From positions 124,001 to 188,000 of the forward strand of contig NZ_JAAORB010000002.1 in the NCBI RefSeq assembly GCF_011601345.1: DNA of 64,000 bases, read 5' to 3'. The stretch is from Roseovarius gahaiensis. GTDB taxonomy: Bacteria > Pseudomonadota > Alphaproteobacteria > Rhodobacterales > Rhodobacteraceae. This document shows positions 40,621 through 49,189 of the stretch, piece by piece. The position numbers and the translations under genes were made by a program. The notes beneath the pieces are model-generated. The model was given only the letters and a program-made list of their open reading frames with translations, was not told the origin of the DNA and searched no databases. Every line of letters starts with the position of its first letter. Position 1 is the first letter of the stretch.

Positions 40621-41868
40621 ATGTTTGTAAGAAGGGTCGTTTTTGCGGCAGTCGTGGGGTTGGTCTGGGTGATGACGGGCGTGTCGTCTGTCACGGCGGA
40701 AGACTTTGAAGAGATCGTAGTGACGGCTGACAAAGCGATGGGTCGGACGGTTACCGCCGAGCTTATCACTGGATCTGGATTTTTGTTGGCGCCGGTGCCG
40801 GACAGTTCAGATTTTTATTATCTGACCAACAAACACGTGATTGAGGGTAGCAGAGCGCTGGCTGTGTTCTTCTCAAGCAATGGCGAGATTTTTCAATACA
40901 ACGCAAAGGTATTGCACACCAGCGCGGGGCTGGATTTGGCGGTTCTACGGCTAAGCCCTGACGGCGATACCCTGCCCGACCCGGTGTTCTTGCCGATTGC
41001 ATCGCGCGACATGCGCAAGGGTGAGCCGGTGGCCGCGCTTGGCTATCCTGGCTCGGCTGACGAGATAGTTTCAAATGATGCAAACCCGGCGCTGTTCGAG
41101 ACTACGCTTACCCAAGGCGCGGTGTCCAAGGTGTTCATGGGCACATGGGTGCGTGATGGATCGTCGCTTGAAATTGTGCAGCACACGGCCTCTGTGAATA
41201 AGGGGAATTCGGGTGGCCCGTTGCTGGATTCGTGCGGACAGGTGATTGGGGTCAACACTAAAATTTCACAGGAGACGCCAAGCGGCTTCCCCACAAACGG
41301 CACGTTCTGGGCCTCGTCGTCAAATTCGATTGCGGGTTTCTTGTCGATTGTCAAAGTGCCCTATTACGTTGAAAACAGTTCATGTGGGTCTGACGCGTCG
41401 GGGGCGTCTGGCTCGGCGATGACTCGCGGCGTGCCAGCTTGGGTTTACATCGTTGCGGGGGTGATCGGCGTTGCGCTGATCGGGGGCGGGGTAACCCTGT
41501 TTCTTACGAACAAGACGCAGGGTGCCACAGGTATAAAACCAGTGGGGCGGGGCCGCAAAGCCGCGCTGCGGCTGCGGATGGCTGGCAGCCCTGACACAAC
41601 CCTGACCGCTGGACAGCTGAAAGCCGGGGTCACAATCGGGCGGTCCTCTGAGAATGCCCTTGTGGTCAACCAAGAGGGGCTAAGCCGCGTTCACGCGCGC
41701 ATAGATTTGCAAAACCGTGTGCTGCGCGTGACTGATATGGGGACGACAAACGGAACCACCGTGAATGGTCAGAAGCTAACCCCGAATACGCCCGTACAGG
41801 TCACGACGGCCTCGGATATTCGGTTGGGGGGCATCCCGCTCAAGCTGGCAAAGCCGGGTAAATCATGA
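40621..41868 (+). CDS. Periplasmic trypsin-like protease fused to cytoplasmic FHA
   Basis: A 415-residue protein with a signal peptide (about 1-26), a trypsin-like S1 protease domain with an intact triad (His72 in TNKHVI, Asp105 in LDLAVL, Ser197 in GNSGGP), a membrane helix at about 277-297 (WVYIVAGVIGVALIGGG) and an FHA domain at about 330-410 (TIGRSSENALVV, SRVHARI, TTNGTTVNG). No PDZ domain is present. The design suggests periplasmic proteolysis controlled by phosphothreonine binding inside, or the reverse. It follows the kinase after 3 bases and overlaps the ABC ATPase gene by 4. I know of no such fusion in the characterised TagQRST pathway. Confidence 0.9.
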   Translation: MFVRRVVFAAVVGLVWVMTGVSSVTAEDFEEIVVTADKAMGRTVTAELITGSGFLLAPVPDSSDFYYLTNKHVIEGSRALAVFFSSNGEIFQYNAKVLHTSAGLDLAVLRLSPDGDTLPDPVFLPIASRDMRKGEPVAALGYPGSADEIVSNDANPALFETTLTQGAVSKVFMGTWVRDGSSLEIVQHTASVNKGNSGGPLLDSCGQVIGVNTKISQETPSGFPTNGTFWASSSNSIAGFLSIVKVPYYVENSSCGSDASGASGSAMTRGVPAWVYIVAGVIGVALIGGGVTLFLTNKTQGATGIKPVGRGRKAALRLRMAGSPDTTLTAGQLKAGVTIGRSSENALVVNQEGLSRVHARIDLQNRVLRVTDMGTTNGTTVNGQKLTPNTPVQVTTASDIRLGGIPLKLAKPGKS

Positions 41869-42581
41869 CGGACGCCGTGCTGCATATCCGTAACCTCGGC
41901 GTGCGCTTGGCGCATGACTTTGCCGTCGTGATCGAAACGATGAATTTGCAGCGCGGCGAAACATTGATTCTTGATGCGGTCAGTGGCACCGGCAAAAGCA
42001 CGGTGCTGGGCCTGATTTCAGGTGCGATTGCGCCGGATGATTTTGCCGATTGTGACCATCGCGTGGCTGGGCATGATCTGTTCACACCGCAAGGCCGTGC
42101 CGCAGTGGCGGCCCCTGATGTCATGGGCTTTGTTCTTCAGACAAACGCCCTGATCCCGTATCTTTCGATCCAAGAAAATATTCGTCTGCCGCTTGCCATA
42201 AAGGGGCATACCCCAGATCAGGACTGGCACGATCATTTGATCGCAGCCTTGGGGATTTCAGGTCTTCTTGCGCGCAAGCCCGCGCAAATTTCGGTTGGTC
42301 AACGACAGCGGGCGTCGATCGCGCGTGCGCTGCTGGCCCGGCCACGGGTGTTGCTGTTGGATGAGCCTGTTTCGGCGCTTGATCCTGCCAATGTCGCTCA
42401 GGTTGAGCAATTGATTGCCATTCTCGCGCAAGAGGCCGGATCGGCAGTGGTTTTGGCCAGCCATCAATCACAAAGTGGCGCGTTTGAAGACGCGCGCCGG
42501 GGCACGCATAGTGTTTTCAGCCACCAACAGGTGACATATTCGGTTTTTGGCGGCTCCTTGACGCAGGAGCGCGCCGCATGA
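41865..42581 (+). CDS. ABC transporter ATPase (LolD/MacB/TagT-like)
   Basis: A 238-residue ABC ATPase. Walker A is SGTGKSTVLGLISG, the Q loop FVLQTNALIPYLSIQEN, Walker B VLLLDEPVSALD and the switch His is in ASHQSQSG. The signature is degenerate (ISVGQRQRASIARALL rather than LSGGQ). Family members work with FtsX-type permeases in lipoprotein release or mechanotransmission rather than solute transport. Together with the permease and the SUMF1-like gene it matches TagT in the type VI regulatory set. Four-base overlaps link it to both neighbours. Confidence 0.9.
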   Translation: MTDAVLHIRNLGVRLAHDFAVVIETMNLQRGETLILDAVSGTGKSTVLGLISGAIAPDDFADCDHRVAGHDLFTPQGRAAVAAPDVMGFVLQTNALIPYLSIQENIRLPLAIKGHTPDQDWHDHLIAALGISGLLARKPAQISVGQRQRASIARALLARPRVLLLDEPVSALDPANVAQVEQLIAILAQEAGSAVVLASHQSQSGAFEDARRGTHSVFSHQQVTYSVFGGSLTQERAA

Positions 42582-43774
42582 CGTATCTGCCGATAACCCT
42601 TGCGCTCAAGGATTTGCGCCATGATTGGCAAGCGGCCGTGTGTTTTATTGCGGCGTTGGTCGGCGTTTTGGCGCCTTTGTTGATTGTTCTGGCACTAAAG
42701 AACGGTGTGATCGGCACGATGGTTGGCCGTCTGGTCGAAGACCCGTCGAACCGTGAAATTCTGGCGGTCGGGGCCGGGCGGTATGATCAGGATTTTTTCA
42801 ACGCCCTTGCTGCACGCGGCGATGTTGAGTTTGCTATGCCTGCCACACGGTCAATCAACACATCGGCGGATGCCGTGCAAAACATGGCGAACCGTCAGTT
42901 GGAACGCGCTGTGCCGCTTGTGCCCAGTGCTGCGGGCGATCCGTTGATCACCGCGTTCGCGCCTGTTGGCCCGGGTCAGGTATATGTCAGCGCAGCACTG
43001 TCTGAGGCGTTGGGCGGTCTGCGCGCCGGGGCAATGCTTGAGATTCTGATTGGCCGCGAGATTGACGGCTGAGAGGAGCTGGCCCGCCGGGAACTGGAGG
43101 TTCTGGGTCTCGTTCCGGACGACATGTATGGGCGCGATGCCCTGTTTTTGTCACTGCCCGACCTGTTGGCGATCGAGCGGTTCCGCGATGATGCCGCGAT
43201 CACCCCTGCCACGTGGATGAATGATCGTCCCGCGCCCGTGGCCTATGCCAGTTTCAGGCTTTACGCCAAGGAACTTGACCAGCTGAAGGGCCTTCGCGGC
43301 TGGTTGGAGGACCAAGGGATCACAACGCGCTTGCGTGCGCAAAACGCGGCTTTGTTGCTGGCCTTTCGCGACAATCTGAACGTGCTTTACACGGGCGTTG
43401 CGATTTTGGCTGCGGCCGGGTTCTGGGCCTCGATGGCGGCCAATCTGCGCGGTGCCGTCGAACGGCAGCGCATTGCCTTCAGCCTGTTGCGACTGCTTGG
43501 ATTGTCGCGTCGCGGCCGCATTTTGATTCCGGTGTGTCAGGGGCTGATATTGGTCATGGCTGGTATCTTTTTGACATTTTGTCTGGTCGTTCCGGCCACG
43601 TTGATCATCAACAGCATGTTTTCGGCCAGCACGGGAAATGCGATCGCCACATTGGGAGCGCAAGATTTGATTGCGACCTGTGGTGTCGGACTGCTGACCG
43701 CCTTCACAGCGTCAGGCTGGGCCGTTTGGGCCGTCAAGGGAATTGAGAAAGCAGAGGTGTTGCGCCATGGTTGA
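42578..43774 (+). pseudogene. FtsX/LolC/TagS-like ABC permease with an in-frame TGA
   Basis: The frame starts MTYLPITLALKDLRHDW at 42578 and stops at TGA 43070-43072 (codon 165). The same frame continues, without shift, through EELARRELEVLGLV to 43774. The whole would be about 398 residues with one N-terminal helix, a large periplasmic domain (containing the stop) and three C-terminal helices (VLYTGVAILAAAGFWASM, LILVMAGIFLTFCLVVPA, LLTAFTASGWAVWAV), the standard plan of these permeases. A single base change such as CGA to TGA explains it. It would be the TagS equivalent. If real, the ABC complex has lost its membrane half. Confidence 0.85.
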
Positions 43775-45425
43775 CCAGAAACCCATCAAGCGATTGCCAT
43801 TTTTCAGGACCGTCTTGGCGGTTTGCACTGTCCTTGTTGCCCAAGGGCCTGTCATGGCCCAGACCACGGGCATTGAATGGCGTGACAGCTATTACAACCC
43901 GCAGCCTGCCGATGATGATCTGATCCTGCCCATGCCCTGCGGTGGGGCGATGGTGTTCCGCAAAGTGTCCACGCCGAATGTCGATGGTGCAATTGGTGAC
44001 GTGCCTGTGACCTTGGGGCAGGAGGGCGACGATCGGCCCTATCTGAATGGTGTTTGGCGGTCTTATGTATCCGGTGCCTTCTCTGATGATGGCAGCCCGA
44101 CCAAGGGTTATTTCTACATGGCCAAATATGAACTGGCCGAAGCGCAATACGATGTCGTCATGTCGGGCTGCCCTGACAAGACCCCGCGCAGACGGGCGTT
44201 TTTGCCCAAGGTGGGTCAGACGAAACTGGAGTATCAAAGTTTTGCCCAAGCCTACAGCCTGTGGCTGATGCAGAACGCACCGGAACACCTGCCGCAAGTC
44301 GGGGAAACACGGGCCTATTTGCGCTTACCAACGGAAGAGGAGTGGGAATTTGCCGCACGCGGCGGCATGAACGTGGAAAGCGCATTGTTTCGCAAGACAC
44401 GGCCACCCATTCCCGATGGTCGGCAGCAAAGTGAATACATTGCGCATGGCGGGTCAGACAGTGCTGCGGGCCGCATTCAGGTGATTGGCTCGCTTGCGGC
44501 CAACCCTTTGGGGCTGCACGACATGCTGGGCAACGCCGCCGAAATTGTCGGCACGCCGTTTTCACTGATCCGACACGGGCGCCAGCACGGGCAGGCCGGT
44601 GGTTTGGTCAAGCGCGGGGGCGATGCGCGTACGCCCTTGTCGTCAATTACCAGCGCCACGCGAGACGAGCTGCCGCCGTTCGATGTGCTGTCCAACGAAC
44701 CCACGCAGGACAGGTTCGCGGCGACGCGCTTGGTGGTGGCCGGACTGGCGATCACTTCTGCCGCGCAAGCCGACGCTTTGAACAGCAGCCTGCAAGAGCT
44801 TGCCAAGCCCGACCCTGCGCTAAGCACCGCATCATCCGAGGAAGAGGTGATTGCCCTGTTGGACGCGATGCGCGACGCCGCCGGTTCGGAACGAGACAAA
44901 AGCAGGCTGGATGCCATCAAATCCACGCTGCAACGCGGACAGGTGGCGCGCAACACCCTGCGCGACAAATCCATTCGCTTGATATTGAATTCTGCGGTTC
45001 TGGTCTGTGATCAGGCGGTGCAACGGTATCTGAACGCCCTTGCCGCCGCCCTGACCATTCAACACGATCTGGCCGAGTTAGAGGACGACGCCCGCCGCGC
45101 GGGCGATGATGCGTTTTTGCAGCAGGTGCTTGAGGCCAAGCGAGAGGCGGAGGACCAGTTGGCCGGTCTGGAACGCAAGGCGGTGGCCAACGTGGTGGAA
45201 TATGCCAACCTGATCGAAGGGCTGTCCGAGGATTACTCGCGCGCCTTGCTGGACAAGCAAACCGATTTCATACGTCCCGAGGTCGAAGCGGAAGGCGCGC
45301 GCCGGACCCAGTGCCTTGGGTTGATGTCGACCCATCTTGCGGCCCGCAGGGCGGCGGGACAGTCGGATGTCGATTTGATTGCGCTGGATATTCAGAACAT
45401 TGCGGTCGAGCAAGCGGCGGAGTGA
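43767..45425 (+). CDS. SUMF1/FGE-like periplasmic protein (TagR-like)
   Basis: A 552-residue exported protein. After an N-terminal signal (RTVLAVCTVLVAQGPVMA) comes a formylglycine-generating-enzyme fold (about 60-310) with RLPTEEEWEFAARGG (about 185-200) and GLHDMLGNAAEIVG. The catalytic Cys pair of true FGE enzymes is not evident: the segment after VKRGGDART has none. The C-terminal third (about 340-550) is a long coiled coil. This matches TagR, the non-enzymatic SUMF1-like protein that acts on PpkA in the periplasm. The ATG at 43767 overlaps the permease end by 8 bases. Confidence 0.85.
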   Translation: MVDQKPIKRLPFFRTVLAVCTVLVAQGPVMAQTTGIEWRDSYYNPQPADDDLILPMPCGGAMVFRKVSTPNVDGAIGDVPVTLGQEGDDRPYLNGVWRSYVSGAFSDDGSPTKGYFYMAKYELAEAQYDVVMSGCPDKTPRRRAFLPKVGQTKLEYQSFAQAYSLWLMQNAPEHLPQVGETRAYLRLPTEEEWEFAARGGMNVESALFRKTRPPIPDGRQQSEYIAHGGSDSAAGRIQVIGSLAANPLGLHDMLGNAAEIVGTPFSLIRHGRQHGQAGGLVKRGGDARTPLSSITSATRDELPPFDVLSNEPTQDRFAATRLVVAGLAITSAAQADALNSSLQELAKPDPALSTASSEEEVIALLDAMRDAAGSERDKSRLDAIKSTLQRGQVARNTLRDKSIRLILNSAVLVCDQAVQRYLNALAAALTIQHDLAELEDDARRAGDDAFLQQVLEAKREAEDQLAGLERKAVANVVEYANLIEGLSEDYSRALLDKQTDFIRPEVEAEGARRTQCLGLMSTHLAARRAAGQSDVDLIALDIQNIAVEQAAE

Positions 45426-45458
45426 GACGATGACCAAAAGACAAGAAAAAGGTGACCT

Positions 45459-45731
45459 ATGCGAGATATGCTGAACAATGCCATGCCCATGCTGATCTGG
45501 ATCACGACCGGGTTTTTCATCCTCAGTTCGTGCTTTTCTGGCGCAATGATCATTCGCTATGGCGGAGCAATTTACAGCTTTGATATTTGGGCAGTGATTG
45601 GTGGTTTCCTGACCATCATTTTCGGGGTCACGATGTCTTTTGTGTTTGCGGGCATCTGTTTCCAGATCATGGATATTCGCGAATTTACCAAGCACACGGC
45701 AATCGGCCTGCGCAAATCGGCCCGCCGGTGA
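45459..45731 (+). CDS. Small two-helix membrane protein
   Basis: A 90-residue protein with two hydrophobic stretches, PMLIWITTGFFILSSCF (about 10-30) and VIGGFLTIIFGVTMSFVFAGICF (about 46-68), and a basic C-terminus. No family recognised. AAAAAGG lies before the ATG. Its place between the SUMF1-like gene and the second kinase, with short gaps and the same strand, suggests it is an inner-membrane part of this complex. Confidence 0.65.
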   Translation: MRDMLNNAMPMLIWITTGFFILSSCFSGAMIIRYGGAIYSFDIWAVIGGFLTIIFGVTMSFVFAGICFQIMDIREFTKHTAIGLRKSARR

Positions 45732-45764
45732 CGGCCTTGTTTACATGCGGATGGAGTTAGACAG

Positions 45765-47117
45765 ATGGAAAAAACCGTACTGGGGCTGAAACCCGGCGAC
45801 ATGATCCAGGACACGTATCGCATTGACAGCTTGCTGGGCGAGGGTGGGATGGGCGCAACGTTTCGTGGCACCAACACGGCGGCAGGTCATGCCGTGGCGA
45901 TCAAGGTGATGACACCGGAGTTCGCGCGCAATTCCCGTGCGGTTGAATTGTTTCGCAGGGAATCCAGCCTGCTGCGGACCGTTCAGAACGACGCGGTCGT
46001 TCGATATGAAACAACGTTGCAGGACAAGGCGGGCAAGCTTTATCTGGTGATGGAGTATTTATCCGGCAAGCCACTTCTTTACTACCTCGACAAGGGCGCA
46101 AGATTGGCCTCGGAGGATGTGTTGAAACTTGCCGCGCGCCTGACTTCGGGGTTGGCGGCGATCCATGCGCTTGGAATCGTGCATCGGGACGTTGCGCCAG
46201 ACAATATTCTGGTCCCGGATGAGGATGTTTCCAAAGCCAAATTCATTGATTTTGGGTTGGCGTCGGATTCGGTGGGCACGGACAAATCTATCTTGGGCAG
46301 CGACTTTGCGGGCAAGCTAAGGTATTGCGCGCCCGAGCAACTGGGATTGTTCGACAATCGGATCACCCCTGCAACAGATATTTACGCGCTGGGGTTGGTC
46401 TTGATGCGTTGTGCGGGGCTCACCGTGCCGGGTGATGGCAAGGGCTGGGCCGCAATTGATGACCGCCGTGAAGATATCAAAATTCGCGATGACCGGGTGT
46501 CGCGCAATCTGCGAGGTGTGCTTGAGGCGTTCCTGCGGGCCGATCCGTCGTTGCGGCCAGACGATCCACTGGCCCTTGTGCGCAAGGCATTGGCCGCCGA
46601 AAATGCCGAGGCGCATCAGCCCGCCGGACATACGGACAGATCGGCGCCGGACGCCCAAGACCGCAAGCCCGACACCGGCGCACGCACAGCGCCTTTCGTG
46701 GCTTTGATTGCTGGATTCGTGATTATAGCGGGTGGGGCTGCGTGGTTTTTCCTGATGGGGCCGGGGGCCAGTGCAACCTCGGATGCAAGCACCGGGCAGG
46801 CCGCGCTTGCACAGGATGCGGCCCAATCCAACGATCCATTGACCGAGGCTGAAAAACTGATCGCGGCCTCGGGTGCGGATAACCTGAATGCCGCGTTTGG
46901 CGCCTTGATGGCCCTGTCCGGTGATGACAGTCAATCCGCCGACATCCGGATGCGCGCCAATATCATGATTGCGGAAATGTATGACCCGGCGACACATGAC
47001 ACCGCCCGTTCTCCGTTTCCAAGCGCGAATCCCTTGGCGGCCAAACGGCACTATCAGCGGGCCGCTGATCTGGGCTCCAACTCTGCCGCGCAAGCGCTTG
47101 CGCGGTTGTCCGATTGA
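45765..47117 (+). CDS. Ser/Thr protein kinase with transmembrane and periplasmic tail
   Basis: A 450-residue Hanks-type kinase: glycine loop LGEGGMGATF (25-30), ATP Lys47 in VAIKVM, catalytic loop HRDVAPDN (His140-Asn147) and DFG at Asp162. The Lys normally two residues after the catalytic Asp (HRDxK) is Ala144 here, as in a minority of kinases, so activity is plausible but should be tested. A membrane helix (about 309-331) leads to a periplasmic tail whose end (NPLAAKRHYQRAADLGSNSAA) looks like a single Sel1/TPR-like unit. GGAG is 8 bases before the ATG. With the next VWA gene it looks like a PpkA split in two. Confidence 0.9.
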   Translation: MEKTVLGLKPGDMIQDTYRIDSLLGEGGMGATFRGTNTAAGHAVAIKVMTPEFARNSRAVELFRRESSLLRTVQNDAVVRYETTLQDKAGKLYLVMEYLSGKPLLYYLDKGARLASEDVLKLAARLTSGLAAIHALGIVHRDVAPDNILVPDEDVSKAKFIDFGLASDSVGTDKSILGSDFAGKLRYCAPEQLGLFDNRITPATDIYALGLVLMRCAGLTVPGDGKGWAAIDDRREDIKIRDDRVSRNLRGVLEAFLRADPSLRPDDPLALVRKALAAENAEAHQPAGHTDRSAPDAQDRKPDTGARTAPFVALIAGFVIIAGGAAWFFLMGPGASATSDASTGQAALAQDAAQSNDPLTEAEKLIAASGADNLNAAFGALMALSGDDSQSADIRMRANIMIAEMYDPATHDTARSPFPSANPLAAKRHYQRAADLGSNSAAQALARLSD

Positions 47118-47130
47118 AAGGAAACCGGTG

Positions 47131-49104
47131 ATGATTAATCGTGCTTCACAAGTGCTGCAAACCGTTGTTTTAGCTGGTGTTCTGGGCGCGTTTCTCTGGG
47201 GGTCGATGGCAAGCGCCGCTGATCGCCCGTTGCTTATGGATGGCAAGGAGTCGTTGTTCGAACGCGTTCTTGTCCGAGACAGCACCGCGATGTTCGATGC
47301 GCCTGACGGGCGCGGCAGCGGGCAATTGCGGCCGTTGCAACCGCTTTATGTGTACGCCGAAAGCGGGGATTGGTTGCGTGTAGCGCGCGGCGACAAGGGC
47401 GATGATCTATTCTGGGTTCCGGCGAACACCGTCACACCGTGGCGGCAAAATATCGTGGCCACGTTGCAAACCAGTGCGAATTTGGATCGGACATTGTTCT
47501 TTTCGGACTATGACGCAATTTATGATGTTGTCGAAAGCGAAGCCCCCGGCCTGTCCGCACAAACTCTGCGCCAAGAGGCGGAAGCCGCTGAAACGGCCAA
47601 TGGCGATTCTGAACGGATCGTAGCCTTGGGCCCACGCGATGCCGTTAATTTGCGCGACAATCTGTATGTCATGCCGATCCTTGAAACCGAGGAGGCTATT
47701 TTTGAAAACGGCTCGTTCGTGAACCTGTTGAAGGTTGCTGTGGCGCGCGCACAACCGGATGATGCGCCGATTGACAATGATCCGGTCGCCGACGTGACCC
47801 CGGAAGAGGCGCAAGGCGCGTTTCGGGCCGGGGTTGTGTTCGTCGTTGATACGACCATTTCCATGGAGCCGTTTATTCGTCGAACACAGGCCGCCTTGGA
47901 AGAGGTATATGACGGGGTTCGGCGTACCGGAGCGCAAGAGGCGGTATCATTCGGGCTGATCGGATTTCGCGACAACCTTCAGGCTGCGCCCGGCCTTGGC
48001 TATGACGTTCAGACTTTTGTCGATCTGAATGCCGGTTTTGATGCGTCGGCGTTCCTGAATGGCATCACTCGTATGACCGAAGCGGGCGCATCCAGCCGGA
48101 ACTTTCGCGAAGACAGCTATGCCGGGATCGAACACGCCTTGCAAGCCATGGACTGGTCGCCGTTCGGGGCGAAATTTATCGTTCTGGTGACCGATGCAAG
48201 CCCGCGTGAAGCCAATGACGGCTATTCCAAAACGCGCCTCAGTGCTAAGGGACTTGGAACGTTGGTACGGGAAAATATCAACGGGGCGATCGCGGTGATG
48301 CATCTGCGCACACCGCAAGGGCCAAATGACCACGACCGGGCGGAAGCCGCCTATCGTGAATTGACACGCCAGCCCAACGTGCCGCCGTTGTATTTTCCCA
48401 TAGAAAATGGCGACCGCGACGAATATCAGGCCAGAGCGCGTCAGCTTGGTCAGATCGTTGCAGATCAGGTCAACCGCTTTCGTGGTGGTCAGGATCCCCG
48501 CGATTTTTCTGATGACGATGACACTATTGACGAGGATACCAAGGCCTTTCGGGCGGCGGGCCGCACGATGCAGTTGGAATATCTTGGCCGCTCGCGCGGT
48601 TCCGAGGCCCCGGATGTTTTTGAGGCGGTTGTCGCAGACCGCGATTTCGCGCGCCCCGGCCTGAAACCTTTGTCGATCCGTCTTTTGCTGACCAAGGCCG
48701 AGCTGAGCAATCTGGACGAGGCATTGCGCATCATCATTGAAAAAGCCGAGGAAAACGTGATCAATCCCGATGACTTTTTTGGTCAGGTTCTTGGGGCGGC
48801 CGCAGATATGAGCCGTCGGCCCGACAAGGTCTCGCGCCGATCTGATCCAACGCTGGCGGAGGCTGTGAACGTATCCGAATTCATCGAAGACCTGCCTTAT
48901 AAATCCCGGATCATGGCGATCACCGAGGCGGATTGGGTGCGCATGTCGATCTCGGAGCAGCAGACGGTTGTGAACGAGTTATATGAGAAAATCGAGCGTT
49001 ACCGCAGATACAATGCGGCCACCGATCAATGGGTGGATTATCTGGGGGCGGGGGCGTCCGCAGGCGGTTTGGTTTACCCGATGATGTTGGATGATTTACC
49101 CTGA
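47131..49104 (+). CDS. Periplasmic VWA protein like the C-terminal half of PpkA
   Basis: A 657-residue exported protein with a signal peptide (VLAGVLGAFLWGSMASAAD). Residues about 40-100 look like a bacterial SH3 domain (LYVYAESGDWLRVARG). A VWA domain (about 232-450) has the metal motif VVDTTISM at Asp240 (DxTxS) and FIVLVTDASPRE. The last part (about 490-657) contains YKSRIMAITEADWVRMS, a stretch I associate with PpkA-type proteins. In P. aeruginosa PpkA the kinase and VWA are one chain; here they are separate genes 13 bases apart. AGGA gives 8-base spacing. This is the last gene of the cluster. Confidence 0.85.
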   Translation: MINRASQVLQTVVLAGVLGAFLWGSMASAADRPLLMDGKESLFERVLVRDSTAMFDAPDGRGSGQLRPLQPLYVYAESGDWLRVARGDKGDDLFWVPANTVTPWRQNIVATLQTSANLDRTLFFSDYDAIYDVVESEAPGLSAQTLRQEAEAAETANGDSERIVALGPRDAVNLRDNLYVMPILETEEAIFENGSFVNLLKVAVARAQPDDAPIDNDPVADVTPEEAQGAFRAGVVFVVDTTISMEPFIRRTQAALEEVYDGVRRTGAQEAVSFGLIGFRDNLQAAPGLGYDVQTFVDLNAGFDASAFLNGITRMTEAGASSRNFREDSYAGIEHALQAMDWSPFGAKFIVLVTDASPREANDGYSKTRLSAKGLGTLVRENINGAIAVMHLRTPQGPNDHDRAEAAYRELTRQPNVPPLYFPIENGDRDEYQARARQLGQIVADQVNRFRGGQDPRDFSDDDDTIDEDTKAFRAAGRTMQLEYLGRSRGSEAPDVFEAVVADRDFARPGLKPLSIRLLLTKAELSNLDEALRIIIEKAEENVINPDDFFGQVLGAAADMSRRPDKVSRRSDPTLAEAVNVSEFIEDLPYKSRIMAITEADWVRMSISEQQTVVNELYEKIERYRRYNAATDQWVDYLGAGASAGGLVYPMMLDDLP

Positions 49105-49189
49105 ACGGTGCCTCGTTCAAGGTATGGTTTCATGCACAAATCAGGCAGCTTTCAGACCAGACTGACTCGATTTCGCTTGGTTCTGTTGC

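Noticed and set aside
43070-43072. TGA in the permease as a selenocysteine codon
   Set aside because: This permease family uses no catalytic residue there and no convincing downstream selenocysteine hairpin was seen; a nonsense change or error is simpler.
33358-49104. A complete type VI secretion locus
   Set aside because: Only regulatory-type genes are present; no sheath, tube, spike, ATPase or membrane-complex gene was found in the window.
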